A stretch of 38,655 nucleotides of DNA, from IMG/VR virus record IMGVR_UViG_3300045258_000159, positions 1-38,655 of that record; one strand, written 5' to 3'. The translations under genes and the position numbers were made by a program. The notes beneath the pieces are model-generated. The model made no database searches and was not told where the DNA came from. It saw only the letters and a program-made list of their open reading frames with translations. The stretch comes from a virus. Every line of letters starts with the position of its first letter. Position 1 is the stretch's first letter. Of the stretch, positions 8,650 to 16,979 are shown one piece after another.

Positions 8650-9656
8650 GCGAGGTAGGCGCCCGACTCGAGATTGACGGTCTGGATCGCGCAGGGCTCG
8701 GACGTCATCGCCGAGCCGCCCGAGCCGAAGCCCTTGATCGACACGTTGGCGATCACCTCGTCGGTGCCGGTCTCGAGCGGCGGCAGCGCCTTGGTGATGC
8801 GCGAGCGGTTGATCTTGAAGTCGGTCAGGTAGAAGTCGGTCCCGATGCCGGTCGCCGCGCCCACCCACTTCATCCGGAACGTCGTCCGGTCGGCGAACGC
8901 CTTGAACAGCTCGTAGATCGCGGCCGAGTCGAACAGCACCCGCAAGTCCGCGGTCACGAGCATCGGCTTCGTGGGCTTGGCCTCCCTCGGCGTGACCGAG
9001 CCCAGGCAGGTGATCCCGCGGTTCATGCGGCGGTCGATCCGGATCTTGCCCGAGAGCACGCAGAAGCCGGTGTCGGACGCGGCGGCCGGGTTCCAGATCG
9101 TGGCCTCGGCCGCGAGCTGGATCGGGATCGGCGTGATCGTCGTCAGGCCCGACGAGGACGCGGTGTCGCCGCCCGTCGTGCCCTTCTCCTTCTTCGACTT
9201 GAGGTCGGCGGTGATCTGCCCGATGCCGGCCGCCGCGTCGAACGCGATCTCGACCACGTTCGCCTTGACGCCGAGGTCGGTGAAGACCTTGCCGGCCGGG
9301 ATGTTTCCGAGCGACTTCTGGATCGTGGCCGAGGGCAGCGTCGTGCCGGGCGTGAAGCTCTTCGTGTACGCGGTCGTGCTGCCGTCGCCGGTGACCGTCT
9401 TCGTCCCCATGATCATGTACCAGAGCCAGTCGAGCCCGTTGTACGTCAGCTCGGAGGTGAACTGGCCGTCGTTCAGGACCGCGCCGTTGAAGAGCGCCGC
9501 GAGCCCGGCGGCGCCGGTCTGCATCTCCGACTCGAACGTCTCGAGCTCGGGAACGAGGGCCAGCCCCTTGCAGGGGATCACCTTGAGGCCGGTCGTGCGC
9601 TCGGTTCCCCAGGCGCTTTCGATGCCGAGCTGGATGTAACTGTCGAGAACTCCCAC
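8646..9656 (-). CDS. Major tail tube protein
   Basis: This 336-residue protein starts at a GTG with a GGAGG site five bases upstream. It opens GVLDSYIQLGIESAWGTE and continues with alternating strands (GQFTSELTYNGLDWLWYMIMG, then FTDLGVKANVVEIAFDAAAG), a pattern typical of tail tube proteins of the Phage_tube_2 kind. The length suits that family. It lies between the tail terminator-like gene and the tail chaperone-like gene, the usual tail tube position. The product would polymerise into the tube around the tape measure. No signal peptide or membrane segment is visible. Confidence 0.85.
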   Translation of the reverse strand: MGVLDSYIQLGIESAWGTERTTGLKVIPCKGLALVPELETFESEMQTGAAGLAALFNGAVLNDGQFTSELTYNGLDWLWYMIMGTKTVTGDGSTTAYTKSFTPGTTLPSATIQKSLGNIPAGKVFTDLGVKANVVEIAFDAAAGIGQITADLKSKKEKGTTGGDTASSSGLTTITPIPIQLAAEATIWNPAAASDTGFCVLSGKIRIDRRMNRGITCLGSVTPREAKPTKPMLVTADLRVLFDSAAIYELFKAFADRTTFRMKWVGAATGIGTDFYLTDFKINRSRITKALPPLETGTDEVIANVSIKGFGSGGSAMTSEPCAIQTVNLESGAYLA

Positions 9657-9665
9657 CGTTTCCTC

Positions 9666-10136
9666 CTACTGCTCGTCCGGCGTCCAGTTGAACGGCGCGA
9701 TGAACGTGACGAGCACGACCGCGCGGTCGACCATCTCCAACTCGTTGTAGTACGGCACCGTCTCGGCGTGCCTCGCCCGCCCGTGCGCGCCCTCGATCAA
9801 CGGCAGCGAGAGCACGGCCTTCTTCGCGTCGGCTTCGAGGCGTTCGATCTCAGCCGTCACGTCGTTCGCCTTCGCGTACAGCAAGACGCCGACCTTGGCG
9901 TCCTCGCGGTAGCTGCCCGACTGCATCGCCTCGGACGGCGCGCCCGCGCCCATCAGTACCGTCGCGGCCGGGAAGTCGCCCTCCTGCATCTGCGACAGGA
10001 CCCGGATCCGCCGGTCCACGTATTGCCCGGCCTTGCGCCCGAGGTCGGTGTGGAACCCCTGGCCCTTCAGGACACGCTTGAGGCGCGCCACGATGTCCTC
10101 GGCCAGCACCGTCTTCTTCGGCTTCACGACAGCCAT
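9666..10136 (-). CDS. Tail terminator / tail completion-like protein
   Basis: The gene encodes 156 residues. Its ATG shares one base with the upstream stop. The order of predicted elements (long N-terminal helix with ARLKRVLKGQGF, strand DRRIRVL, then KVGVLLYAKANDVTAEIERLEADAKKAV, and a final strand VDRAVVLVTFIAPFNW) resembles tail terminator proteins, which cap the tail tube at the head-proximal end. It lies between an HK97 gp10-like gene and the tail tube gene, matching the conserved order. The family call is from pattern and context and has not been checked by search. Confidence 0.7.
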   Translation of the reverse strand: MAVVKPKKTVLAEDIVARLKRVLKGQGFHTDLGRKAGQYVDRRIRVLSQMQEGDFPAATVLMGAGAPSEAMQSGSYREDAKVGVLLYAKANDVTAEIERLEADAKKAVLSLPLIEGAHGRARHAETVPYYNELEMVDRAVVLVTFIAPFNWTPDEQ

Positions 10137-10744
10137 CAGGCGACCGCCTGGGCGATCTCGCGCTCGAAGATCGCGCGAGACTGCCCCTGAGCCTCCTGGC
10201 GCGCGCGCTCCGCAGCGTGCACGCCGGTGATCGTGGCCTTCGAAAGGCCGATGAAGAGGACGCCGCGGTTGTCGCCCTTGCCGCCCACGCCGCGCGCCAC
10301 GAACACCGGGACGCCCGACCGCGCGGTGATCCAGAAGCCGCCCTCGACCTCCGTGGGCGACCCGTAGCGCGGCCGCCCGGTCGACGTCAGGGCCTCACCG
10401 ACCGGCACCGCGAGCACCTTGCCCTTGACCGGGTAGATCGTCCCGCCCTCCTCCTGGATGTGCGCGTAGGAGGCGGAGGGGCCGGTGCCGTAGCCGATGC
10501 GCACGGACCAGCCGCTGGCGGTCAGCTCGGGCTGCGCGTTCGCGATCGAAGCGTTCGCGGACTTGACCAGGTTGCCTGTGCGCCGATCGAGATCGGTCGA
10601 GAGCACCTCGACCATCTTTCGGCCGGCGATCGCCCTGAGGATCTCGACGGTCCGGAACTCGGCCCGGTTGACGGCGCCCACGAGCTTCCCGCTCAACGAC
10701 TTGAGCGCCTCGAGGTTGAGGATCCCGAGCTCGAACCCGGCCAC
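10136..10744 (-). CDS. HK97 gp10-like head-tail joining protein
   Basis: This 202-residue protein starts at a GTG that overlaps the upstream stop by one base (TAGTG), with GGAGG eight bases before. Its N-terminal helices (RTVEILRAIAGRKMVEVLSTDLDRRTGNL) precede a strand-rich part containing YAHIQEEGGTI. That block is characteristic of the HK97 gp10 / minor tail family, whose members join the completed head to the tail. It lies between the connector-like gene and the terminator-like gene, in the expected order. The last 60 residues are basic and helical. Confidence 0.8.
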   Translation of the reverse strand: MAGFELGILNLEALKSLSGKLVGAVNRAEFRTVEILRAIAGRKMVEVLSTDLDRRTGNLVKSANASIANAQPELTASGWSVRIGYGTGPSASYAHIQEEGGTIYPVKGKVLAVPVGEALTSTGRPRYGSPTEVEGGFWITARSGVPVFVARGVGGKGDNRGVLFIGLSKATITGVHAAERARQEAQGQSRAIFEREIAQAVA

Positions 10745-11343
10745 TAGCGCCACCTCCGTCTGCGGAATCCCTTGAGCAGGCTGATGGTCTGCTTCGGCAC
10801 CGCCTCGTTCAGGTACGTCGTCGTCTGGCCGTTCATCGAGATCGAGGCGATCTGTGCCGCCTGGATCTCCGGCGCGCGCCAGAGCGCCCCGCACACCTGA
10901 AGCGCCGCCTCCTTGAGGTCCTCATCGAGCGGCGCCACGCCGTCGGCGTCGCCGTAGCCCGCCGTGTACGTCACCTGCCAGTTCTGGATCCCACGGCAGA
11001 AGATGGCGTTCCGAAATGCGATGCGGCGCCGGCCCGGAGTCAGAATCACGACCGGGTAGGCCGCCGCCGTCAGCTCGTCCCACGCCACCGGGACGGTCGT
11101 TCGGATCTGCTCGATCTTCGTGACCGCCGTGACCGGGTCATGAAGCAGCGTCAGCTCGTTCGATCCCGATCCGTCGAGCACGTCGACGTAGTCGGCGCTC
11201 AGGATCTTGCCGCCACCGATCGTCTTCTCGCAGAAGCGCAGCGCCGCCAGGACGACCCGTTCGAGCCGTTCGAGCTTCGACTCGTCGGCGCCGAGGTATT
11301 CCTGCGCCTCGACCAGCGAGACCAGTTCGGTGGCGGCCGGCAT
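10744..11343 (-). CDS. Head-tail connector (gp6-like)
   Basis: The protein has 199 residues. It begins with ELVSLVEAQEYLGADESKLERLERVVLAALRFCEKTIG, an all-helical opening that matches HK97 gp6/YqbG-type head-tail connectors, which form a ring under the portal. The central part carries strands (NWQVTYTAGYGD) followed by DEDLKEAALQVCGALWR, also a familiar feature of this family. The C-terminus is Arg-rich (GFRRRRWR). It follows capsid genes and precedes the gp10-like gene, the conserved connector position. Start is ATG. Confidence 0.8.
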   Translation of the reverse strand: MPAATELVSLVEAQEYLGADESKLERLERVVLAALRFCEKTIGGGKILSADYVDVLDGSGSNELTLLHDPVTAVTKIEQIRTTVPVAWDELTAAAYPVVILTPGRRRIAFRNAIFCRGIQNWQVTYTAGYGDADGVAPLDEDLKEAALQVCGALWRAPEIQAAQIASISMNGQTTTYLNEAVPKQTISLLKGFRRRRWR

Positions 11344-11346
11344 CGG

Positions 11347-11574
11347 CTACTTCTGCTTCGTCTCGGCGGGCTTGGTGACCGATCCGCCCTTCGGCTTCTC
11401 GGCCTTGTCGCCCTTCGGCTTCTCGGCGTCGGCGTCCTCGAACAGCTCGCCCGCGTGACGCGCGATCCAGAGCGCCTCGAGCTCGTCGACCTCGCGCGTC
11501 TCGCCGATCGACCATGGCTTGCCGTGGCCGCGGAACTCCTTGGGCTCGGGGCCCTTGTAGCGCAGGAGCGCCAT
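11347..11574 (-). CDS. Small capsid-region protein with Lys-rich tail
   Basis: The gene encodes 75 residues and starts two bases after the upstream stop. The N-terminal half (ALLRYKGPEPKEFRGHGKPW, then GETREVDELEALWIARHAGEL) resembles small proteins found between capsid and connector genes in many siphophages. The C-terminal half carries two EKPKG repeats and is Lys/Glu/Pro-rich and likely disordered. No enzymatic feature is visible. It may be a minor head protein. Function is unknown. Confidence 0.7.
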   Translation of the reverse strand: MALLRYKGPEPKEFRGHGKPWSIGETREVDELEALWIARHAGELFEDADAEKPKGDKAEKPKGGSVTKPAETKQK

Positions 11575-11576
11575 GG

Positions 11577-12170
11577 CTAGTTCTTCCTGCCGACGATCGT
11601 CGCCGTCACGCCGCAATAGCGCCGGCCGATCGTCCCGCCAACCTCGGCGTTCAGGACCACGAGGCGGTACCAGCGGTGCGCATAGACCGAGGTCGTTGGA
11701 GCGAGCGCCACGACCGTGCCCCAGACGTTCGCGCCCACGGTCGTCGAGGCCGAGAGCGACAGATAGGCGACCGACGCCAGCGTCCCGAACGTGTTCGAGA
11801 TCGCGAAGTTCCCCTGCGGGATATCCTTTTGGTCGGCGTACTGGACCTGGTACCCGATCGAGTCGGAGGCGGTGTTCGCCTGGCCGTAGACCGTGAAGAT
11901 CACGAGGGGGTAGGCCGAATACCCCTGCGTGAACTGGTAGTTGGAGAGGTCCAGCCACTCCGTGGTGTCGGCGAAGTCGACGGCCGCGCCGGGGCCGGGC
12001 AGCGAGATCACGAGCGAGTCGGTCACGCCGAGCCCGCGCGAGGAGATGCCGCGCTGCCAGCGCAGAGGAACGGTCGTGAGACCGATCTCCGCCTGGGCGA
12101 ACTGCGGAATCACCATCGCGGCAACGATGGCGACAAGAGCGAGAGAGCACAGCCTGCGGAGATTCTTCAC
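11577..12170 (-). CDS. Capsid-adjacent protein with a Sec signal peptide
   Basis: The gene encodes 197 residues from a GTG preceded by AAGGAGG. Residues 1-27 form a standard Sec signal peptide: KNLRR, a hydrophobic core, and PQFAQA cleavage before EIGL. The mature part is beta-rich, with many Ser/Thr/Val/Tyr residues (TDSLVISLPGPGAAVDFAD, SASTTVGANVWGTVVALAP), and has only one cysteine, near the C-terminus. It lies directly after the major capsid gene, where decoration proteins are usual, but cytoplasmic capsid decoration would not need export. It might be a host-envelope or surface-modifying protein made late in infection. I do not recognise the family. Confidence 0.8.
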   Translation of the reverse strand: MKNLRRLCSLALVAIVAAMVIPQFAQAEIGLTTVPLRWQRGISSRGLGVTDSLVISLPGPGAAVDFADTTEWLDLSNYQFTQGYSAYPLVIFTVYGQANTASDSIGYQVQYADQKDIPQGNFAISNTFGTLASVAYLSLSASTTVGANVWGTVVALAPTTSVYAHRWYRLVVLNAEVGGTIGRRYCGVTATIVGRKN

Positions 12171-12203
12171 GTCGGATCCTCCTTGGAACGAGTCAGGGAG
12201 TCC

Positions 12204-12223
12204 GGGGCGGCCGAAGCCGCCCC
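12204..12223 (-). terminator. Strong UUCG hairpin after the major capsid gene
   Basis: On the transcribed minus strand, a perfect 8-bp GC stem GGGGCGGC/GCCGCCCC encloses a TTCG tetraloop closed by C-G, the extra-stable cUUCGg type. It lies between the capsid stop (12245) and the start of the signal-peptide gene (12170). No U-run follows, so complete termination is unlikely. It may stabilise the 3' end of abundant capsid mRNA or reduce downstream transcription. Confidence 0.6.
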
Positions 12224-12244
12224 CAGCCTCTGTCGATTCGTGGG

Positions 12245-13792
12245 CTAGACGCCCTGGTCGTAGACCTGCCCGACGTGCGGCTCGGTGCCGTCCGTCTTGT
12301 ACGGCGAGCCGAACGCCTCGCGCATCGTGCCGAGGATCTCGATCTGGTCCTGCTTGGCGCGCGTCTGGTCGAGCACCTGCAGCGTGACCTCGCGCACCTT
12401 GCCGATCTTCCACGCCGGCAGATAGACCAGCTCGGTCGACGTGCGATCGAGCGCGGTCGTGCCGGACGAGTTGACGCCCGACGAGTCGAGGTTCGCCCGC
12501 TGCTTGCCCGAGACCGCGTACTTCCAGCCGAACGGGGTCGGCGGGACCTTGCCGCTCACGTTCGTCGCGGCCTGCGACGCCGCGTAGGCCGTCAGCCACG
12601 CCTGCACCGACAGGAGCTGCGAGTTCCCGATGGCGCCCGAGAGGCACAGCACCTTGCCGGGGCTCGTGCCGTACTTGTCCATGCGGCCCAGCACCTTGAG
12701 CAGGAAGTCGCGGATCGAGGCATCGGAGTCGAGCCGCGCGCCGCCGGCCGCGACACGCGCCGGGTTGACCGAGCGCGTCGCGACGTAGCGCAGGCCCGGG
12801 AACGCCTTGGCCGGGTGGTCGGTCACGGCGTTGATGTCCGTGTCCATGTGGGTCGCGGTCGTGTCGCCGTTGAGGATCATCTCCTCCTCGGCCTCGCCGA
12901 GCGTCTCGACGATCGCGTGACGAGCCCACGGCAGCTCCTCGATCGCGGCGTCCTCGACGAGGAACTTCGACATCTTGATCGCGACGCCCACAGCCTTGGC
13001 GGCGAGGTCGTACTTCGACGTGATGTCGCGCGTGTTGAGGCCGTCGCCGATCGCGGGCGTATCCGAGTCGCCGGTGTTCTCGGTCATCAGGAACGCCTGC
13101 AGGTCGGTCAGCCACGTCGGGAAGCGCAGCGAGCCGTGGCGCATCGGCACTTCCTGGAAGTAGGCCGCCAGGACGCGCTCGATCCGGATCATCTCGATCA
13201 GCTGCTCGGACATGTCCTGGGCGAGCCATTCGAGACCCGCGCCGGCGTCGCCCGTGTCGAACGCCTCCTTGAGGATCGGCTCGACCGCCTTGCAGGCGTC
13301 GAGGTAGGGCCCGCGGAAGATCTTCAGCTGCTCGATCCGGCCGAGGTCCTTGATCCCCATGAGCATGGCGGTCAGGCGCACGTCGTCGCCCGCAGTCTTC
13401 CACTGCTCGAAGACGTCGTCCTCGTCGGTCTCGAAGGTCGTGCCCCACGGGTGGACCGTCGACTTGACGACCGACTTCGCCTGGTGGATGGCCTGCATCC
13501 CGTACTGCAGGAAGGCTTCCTTCGACACCGGGATGCGGCGCTTCTTGCCGTCCAGCGTCGGCGTGCGGTTCATGTCGCCCACGAGCACCTTGAGATCGCG
13601 CAGGGCCTTCACCTGCTCGTCGCGATCACCGTCGGCCTTGCCGAGACGCTCGATGACCTCGGCGTGCTGGGTCGCGAACAGCGCGACCTTGTCCGAGAGC
13701 TCCTTGCGCTTGGACTCGCTCGCGGCGAGCGCGGCCTCCATCGAGCTCTTGAGCGTGGCCTTGCTGGTGGTGTCGATCAGGATCTGGCTCAC
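12245..13792 (-). CDS. Major capsid protein (HK97 fold)
   Basis: The chosen GTG start is preceded by GGAGG and gives 515 residues. The first 85 residues are helical and charged (LAASESKRKELSDKVALFA), like the scaffolding delta-domain of HK97-type capsid proteins that the protease removes. The rest has the expected HK97-like mix: KYDLAAKAVGVAIKMSKFLVED and EEEMILNGD near 265-315, and a C-terminal strand region ending GTMREAFGSPYKTDGTEPHVG. It follows a prohead protease gene. It would form the icosahedral shell. The N-terminal cleavage is inferred from family knowledge. Confidence 0.88.
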   Translation of the reverse strand: MSQILIDTTSKATLKSSMEAALAASESKRKELSDKVALFATQHAEVIERLGKADGDRDEQVKALRDLKVLVGDMNRTPTLDGKKRRIPVSKEAFLQYGMQAIHQAKSVVKSTVHPWGTTFETDEDDVFEQWKTAGDDVRLTAMLMGIKDLGRIEQLKIFRGPYLDACKAVEPILKEAFDTGDAGAGLEWLAQDMSEQLIEMIRIERVLAAYFQEVPMRHGSLRFPTWLTDLQAFLMTENTGDSDTPAIGDGLNTRDITSKYDLAAKAVGVAIKMSKFLVEDAAIEELPWARHAIVETLGEAEEEMILNGDTTATHMDTDINAVTDHPAKAFPGLRYVATRSVNPARVAAGGARLDSDASIRDFLLKVLGRMDKYGTSPGKVLCLSGAIGNSQLLSVQAWLTAYAASQAATNVSGKVPPTPFGWKYAVSGKQRANLDSSGVNSSGTTALDRTSTELVYLPAWKIGKVREVTLQVLDQTRAKQDQIEILGTMREAFGSPYKTDGTEPHVGQVYDQGV

Positions 13793-13811
13793 TGGTTTCC
13801 TCCGTGCGATG

Positions 13812-13826
13812 CCGGGTAGCACCCGG
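13812..13826 (-). other. Hairpin upstream of the major capsid gene
   Basis: A perfect 6-bp stem CCGGGT/ACCCGG with a 3-base loop lies between the protease stop and the capsid ribosome site. There is no U-run. A second, stronger hairpin follows the capsid gene, so the two could define a stable capsid transcript by processing. That role is inference. Confidence 0.4.
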
Positions 13827-13841
13827 ATCAGGTTTGGGGCG

Positions 13842-14729
13842 CTACCCTTCGGCCCCGGTACCGGCCGTCTCCGGCGCGGGCTCCGTGTCGAACAACTCGT
13901 CGATGTCGGTGGTGGCGCGCGCTGCGGCCGCGACAGCCGCAGCCAGGCGCTCGGGGTCGTCCGTCTCGCCCGCCACCCGCGCGGGCTCTTCGCCGGCGAG
14001 CAGGGCGTCGATCTCGTCGACGATGGTGCCGGCCGCGCCCGATCCGCCTCCGGCAGCAGCCGGGGCCGCCTCCGGGGTGGGAAGGGCCGGCGTGGCCGGC
14101 GACGACGCGGCCGACTTCGTGCGCTCGCGCGCGGCCTTCAGGCGATCGAGGAACTCGTCATCGACCGCCAGCTCCTCGAGCACCTTGCGCATCAGGTCGC
14201 GCAGGCCCCTGGACTCGGGCCCGCCGTGCCCGCGCGCGCTCAAGAGATCGGTGTCGGGGTTCGAACCCACGGGCACGAAGGACAGCTCGCACTGCAGCCA
14301 CTTGAGGTAGCGCGTGCCGGGCTCGCTGTAGATCCACTGCCCGGCGGCGAGCGTGATCACCTCGCCGGTCGGGCGCTGGACGACCTTGGGAATGAAGCCC
14401 ACGGACTGCTTCTGCAGGCGCTTCTTGCGGGCCTTGGAGGCCGCGATGATCGCGTCGGTGTGCTCGGGGATGTCGTCGTCGAAGGTGCCGTAGTTGATCA
14501 CCCGCTCGGCGCTGGTCTCGGCGCGGTCCAGCACGCCGATATTGGCGCGCAGGGACCAGTAATCGTGGCCGTAGAGGACCGGGGAGCCGGGGTCGAGCTC
14601 GCAGCCGAGCGGATCGAGGGTCTCGCCATCGGAATCGACCGACGGCGTCGACACGAGAGCGGAGAACGTGGTCGCGTTGGACCCGTCCTTGGCAGCCTTG
14701 ACCTCGCAGGCGAAGATCTTCCGGAGCAA
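13842..14729 (-). CDS. Prohead protease, HK97 (S78) family
   Basis: The frame gives 295 residues from a TTG start with GGGAGG six bases upstream. Early residues SALVSTPSVDSDGETLDP and SPVLYGHDYWSLRANIGV, with candidate catalytic His55, are followed by LQKQSVGFIPK with candidate Ser109. This is the His...Ser order of HK97-type prohead proteases, which trim capsid delta-domains before DNA packaging. Residues about 205-295 are Ala/Pro/Gly/Glu-rich and may act as a scaffold or disordered tail. It is placed between portal and capsid genes, as usual. Confidence 0.85.
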   Translation of the reverse strand: MLRKIFACEVKAAKDGSNATTFSALVSTPSVDSDGETLDPLGCELDPGSPVLYGHDYWSLRANIGVLDRAETSAERVINYGTFDDDIPEHTDAIIAASKARKKRLQKQSVGFIPKVVQRPTGEVITLAAGQWIYSEPGTRYLKWLQCELSFVPVGSNPDTDLLSARGHGGPESRGLRDLMRKVLEELAVDDEFLDRLKAARERTKSAASSPATPALPTPEAAPAAAGGGSGAAGTIVDEIDALLAGEEPARVAGETDDPERLAAAVAAAARATTDIDELFDTEPAPETAGTGAEG

Positions 14730-14798
14730 CGCGCACCTCCCAAAGGGACGCGCGCCCCAAACGCTGAACTCCGGAGGTTGTCAACAGGAAATCTGGAA

Positions 14799-16979
14799 TC
14801 AGGCCGCGGACGGCTCCGCGAACAGCGCGTCGAAGTCGCCCGACAGGACGATCTCGGTCGACTTGCTGCGCGACTCGCGCGCGCGCTTCGCCGCCTGGTC
14901 GACAACGGGCAGGATCGTGCAGCGGCAGTTGATGCGGTTGCCGGCCGAGCCTTCGCCCGGGTAGGGGATCGCCTCGTCGCCCTTCTTGCCGGGCACGACG
15001 AACTCCTCATCGAGTCCGATCTGGACGCCGTCCATCGCGGCGTGATCGAACTCGTCTCCGGCGTCGATCGAGCGCACGAACGAGTCGCGCGAGGAGATCC
15101 ATTCCTCGCCGGTCACCACCTCGCTCTGGCGCCAGCCGAAGTCGGTCGCGGCGTTGTAGGCGGTCCCGGTCTCGGTCCATGCGATCCTCAGGGCCTCGGA
15201 GCGCCTCAGGTCGAACAGGGCGACGAGGTCGCTGGCGATCTCCGTCGTCGTCAGGCCCTCGTCATTGGCGCGGGCGAAGAGGTCCGACACCTGCTGACGA
15301 GCGCTTTCGCCAATCAGCTTCGATTCGCGCGCCGCGGTGCGCTCCATCCACGAGGTGACGCCGGGGACGCTGGCGAGGAAGTCCGGGTCGTCGACCACCT
15401 CGGCCATGGCGCTCTGGCCGCGCTCATGGACAATGCGGGCGTACGCCTGCAGGAGCACGGCCTCGAACTCCTCGTCGGGCAGCTCGACGTCGAACGAGTC
15501 CTTGGTGCGCGTCGTGCCCGCCTTCTCGAGCGAGGCCACGAGGCGCTTCTCCTGGCGCGTGGCGAGGTCGACGAACAGGCGCTCGATCTCGGGCACGAAC
15601 GACTCCATGTCACGCTCACGCTCCATGCGCTTCTCGTGCCGCACGGGGTCGTCGATCCACGCCTTGGGCTGGGCGCGGCCGGCGCGCGCGGGCGGCAGCG
15701 GCTGGGAGACCGTGCCGGTCGGGGCGAGGATCTGCGGCGCGTAGAGCGTGTCGCCGCCCGTGGCGCGCGGCTTGCCGATCTCGATCCGGGCCTCGTTCTG
15801 CGTCAGGAGGCCGCCCGAGACCAGCGCGACGAGCGACTGCGCCCGCTTGAGCCTCAGGTCCTGGATGGCCTCGACCTTCTCGTAGTCGAACCACGCGACC
15901 AGGTTCTCGTCGCCCCAGAGGCGCCACAAGACGTTCTCGGTGATGTCCTGGGCGAGCATCTCGAGCTCGGGGATGATGGTGTTGAACCAGTACATCTCCT
16001 TCTGCTCGCTGGCGTTCGCATAGGACGCCTCCCTCAGGTCGCCGACGTACATCGGCGGGACGCCCGCGGCCGAGGCGATCTGCTCTTTCGAGGTTTCGAG
16101 CAGCTCGATGAACTCGCCCTCGGCGGGGGAGATGCCGGAGGGGACCCACTTCGCGCCGTCCCAGAGCACGCCCACGCGCTTGCGGTTACCGCGCCCGGAG
16201 GTGATCTCCTGGATCTCCTTCTTGAGGTCCGGGCGCTCGAGCTGGTCGACGTGATCGTCGAAGGAAATCCAGCCTGGCGGGACGCCGCCATGGGCGAGGA
16301 ATTCGGTGTTGTACTTGGCGATCTGGTCTTCGAGCCACGCGAAGATCTGGGTTGAGCGGAGCCACGTGAGCCCGCGCCAGTCGTCGGCCGGGTTCACCAT
16401 ACGGGTGTGGAACACCTGCTCAGGCATAAGGATGCGTCGCTCGGGCTGGCCGTCGGGGCTGTACTCATAGCGCAGGGGCTTCCTGCGGGCGCCCTTGATG
16501 ATCGTCGTCTTGTTCGGCTGCATGAGCCACATCTCGCGCGGGCGCGACGTGCCGAGGTACTCGAGCTCGACCATGCCGTCGCCGGTGAGCTGGAAGCAGG
16601 CATCGAGCCGTGCGCGGAACGAGGCCGGGCCCTCGGTGTCGTTGACGCTGCGGAAGAGGCGCGCCGGGGAGCCCTCGATGGTTGGATCCATCGGCGTCCG
16701 CTCGCCGGACTTCGACATGCGGCCGATCAGGAGCGGCACGCGGGACTTGTCGGTCGCCTTCCGCATAACGCAGCGGTAGACGGTCGGGATCGTGGCCACG
16801 CACTTCATGAGGTCGGGCCCGATGTAGGGCCGCGCCGCCTCGGAGCTCGAGCTCGTGATTGCGCCGCGGTAGTCGAACCACGCGAGGAGCCCTTCGCCGA
16901 GGCCAATCAGCTTCTCGCCCAGGCCCATGACGGCCGACGCTCCGAGCGCCTCCCTGCGGCTTCGCCTCTGCCGGCTCAC
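14799..16979 (-). CDS. Portal protein fused to a MuF-like C-terminal domain
   Basis: The gene encodes 726 residues. The GTG start overlaps the terminase stop by four bases and has GGAGG four bases upstream. An internal ATG gives a start 17 residues later. Residues about 18-430 match HK97-type portals (IPTVYRCVMRKATDKSRVPL, EFLAHGGVPPGW, AAGVPPMYVGDL). Residues about 550-693 match the MuF head-morphogenesis domain: LRIAWTETGTAYNAA, SIDAGDEFDHAAMDG and GNRINCRCTI. Portal and MuF proteins are often separate genes, so this is a fusion. The portal forms the DNA channel and the MuF part is a minor internal head component. Confidence 0.9.
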   Translation of the reverse strand: MSRQRRSRREALGASAVMGLGEKLIGLGEGLLAWFDYRGAITSSSSEAARPYIGPDLMKCVATIPTVYRCVMRKATDKSRVPLLIGRMSKSGERTPMDPTIEGSPARLFRSVNDTEGPASFRARLDACFQLTGDGMVELEYLGTSRPREMWLMQPNKTTIIKGARRKPLRYEYSPDGQPERRILMPEQVFHTRMVNPADDWRGLTWLRSTQIFAWLEDQIAKYNTEFLAHGGVPPGWISFDDHVDQLERPDLKKEIQEITSGRGNRKRVGVLWDGAKWVPSGISPAEGEFIELLETSKEQIASAAGVPPMYVGDLREASYANASEQKEMYWFNTIIPELEMLAQDITENVLWRLWGDENLVAWFDYEKVEAIQDLRLKRAQSLVALVSGGLLTQNEARIEIGKPRATGGDTLYAPQILAPTGTVSQPLPPARAGRAQPKAWIDDPVRHEKRMERERDMESFVPEIERLFVDLATRQEKRLVASLEKAGTTRTKDSFDVELPDEEFEAVLLQAYARIVHERGQSAMAEVVDDPDFLASVPGVTSWMERTAARESKLIGESARQQVSDLFARANDEGLTTTEIASDLVALFDLRRSEALRIAWTETGTAYNAATDFGWRQSEVVTGEEWISSRDSFVRSIDAGDEFDHAAMDGVQIGLDEEFVVPGKKGDEAIPYPGEGSAGNRINCRCTILPVVDQAAKRARESRSKSTEIVLSGDFDALFAEPSAA

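Noticed and set aside
13350-16355. A 1,001-codon open frame on the plus strand
   Set aside because: It is antisense to capsid, protease and portal genes, with the same low-complexity Arg/Asp/Leu composition, so it is a shadow of those genes.
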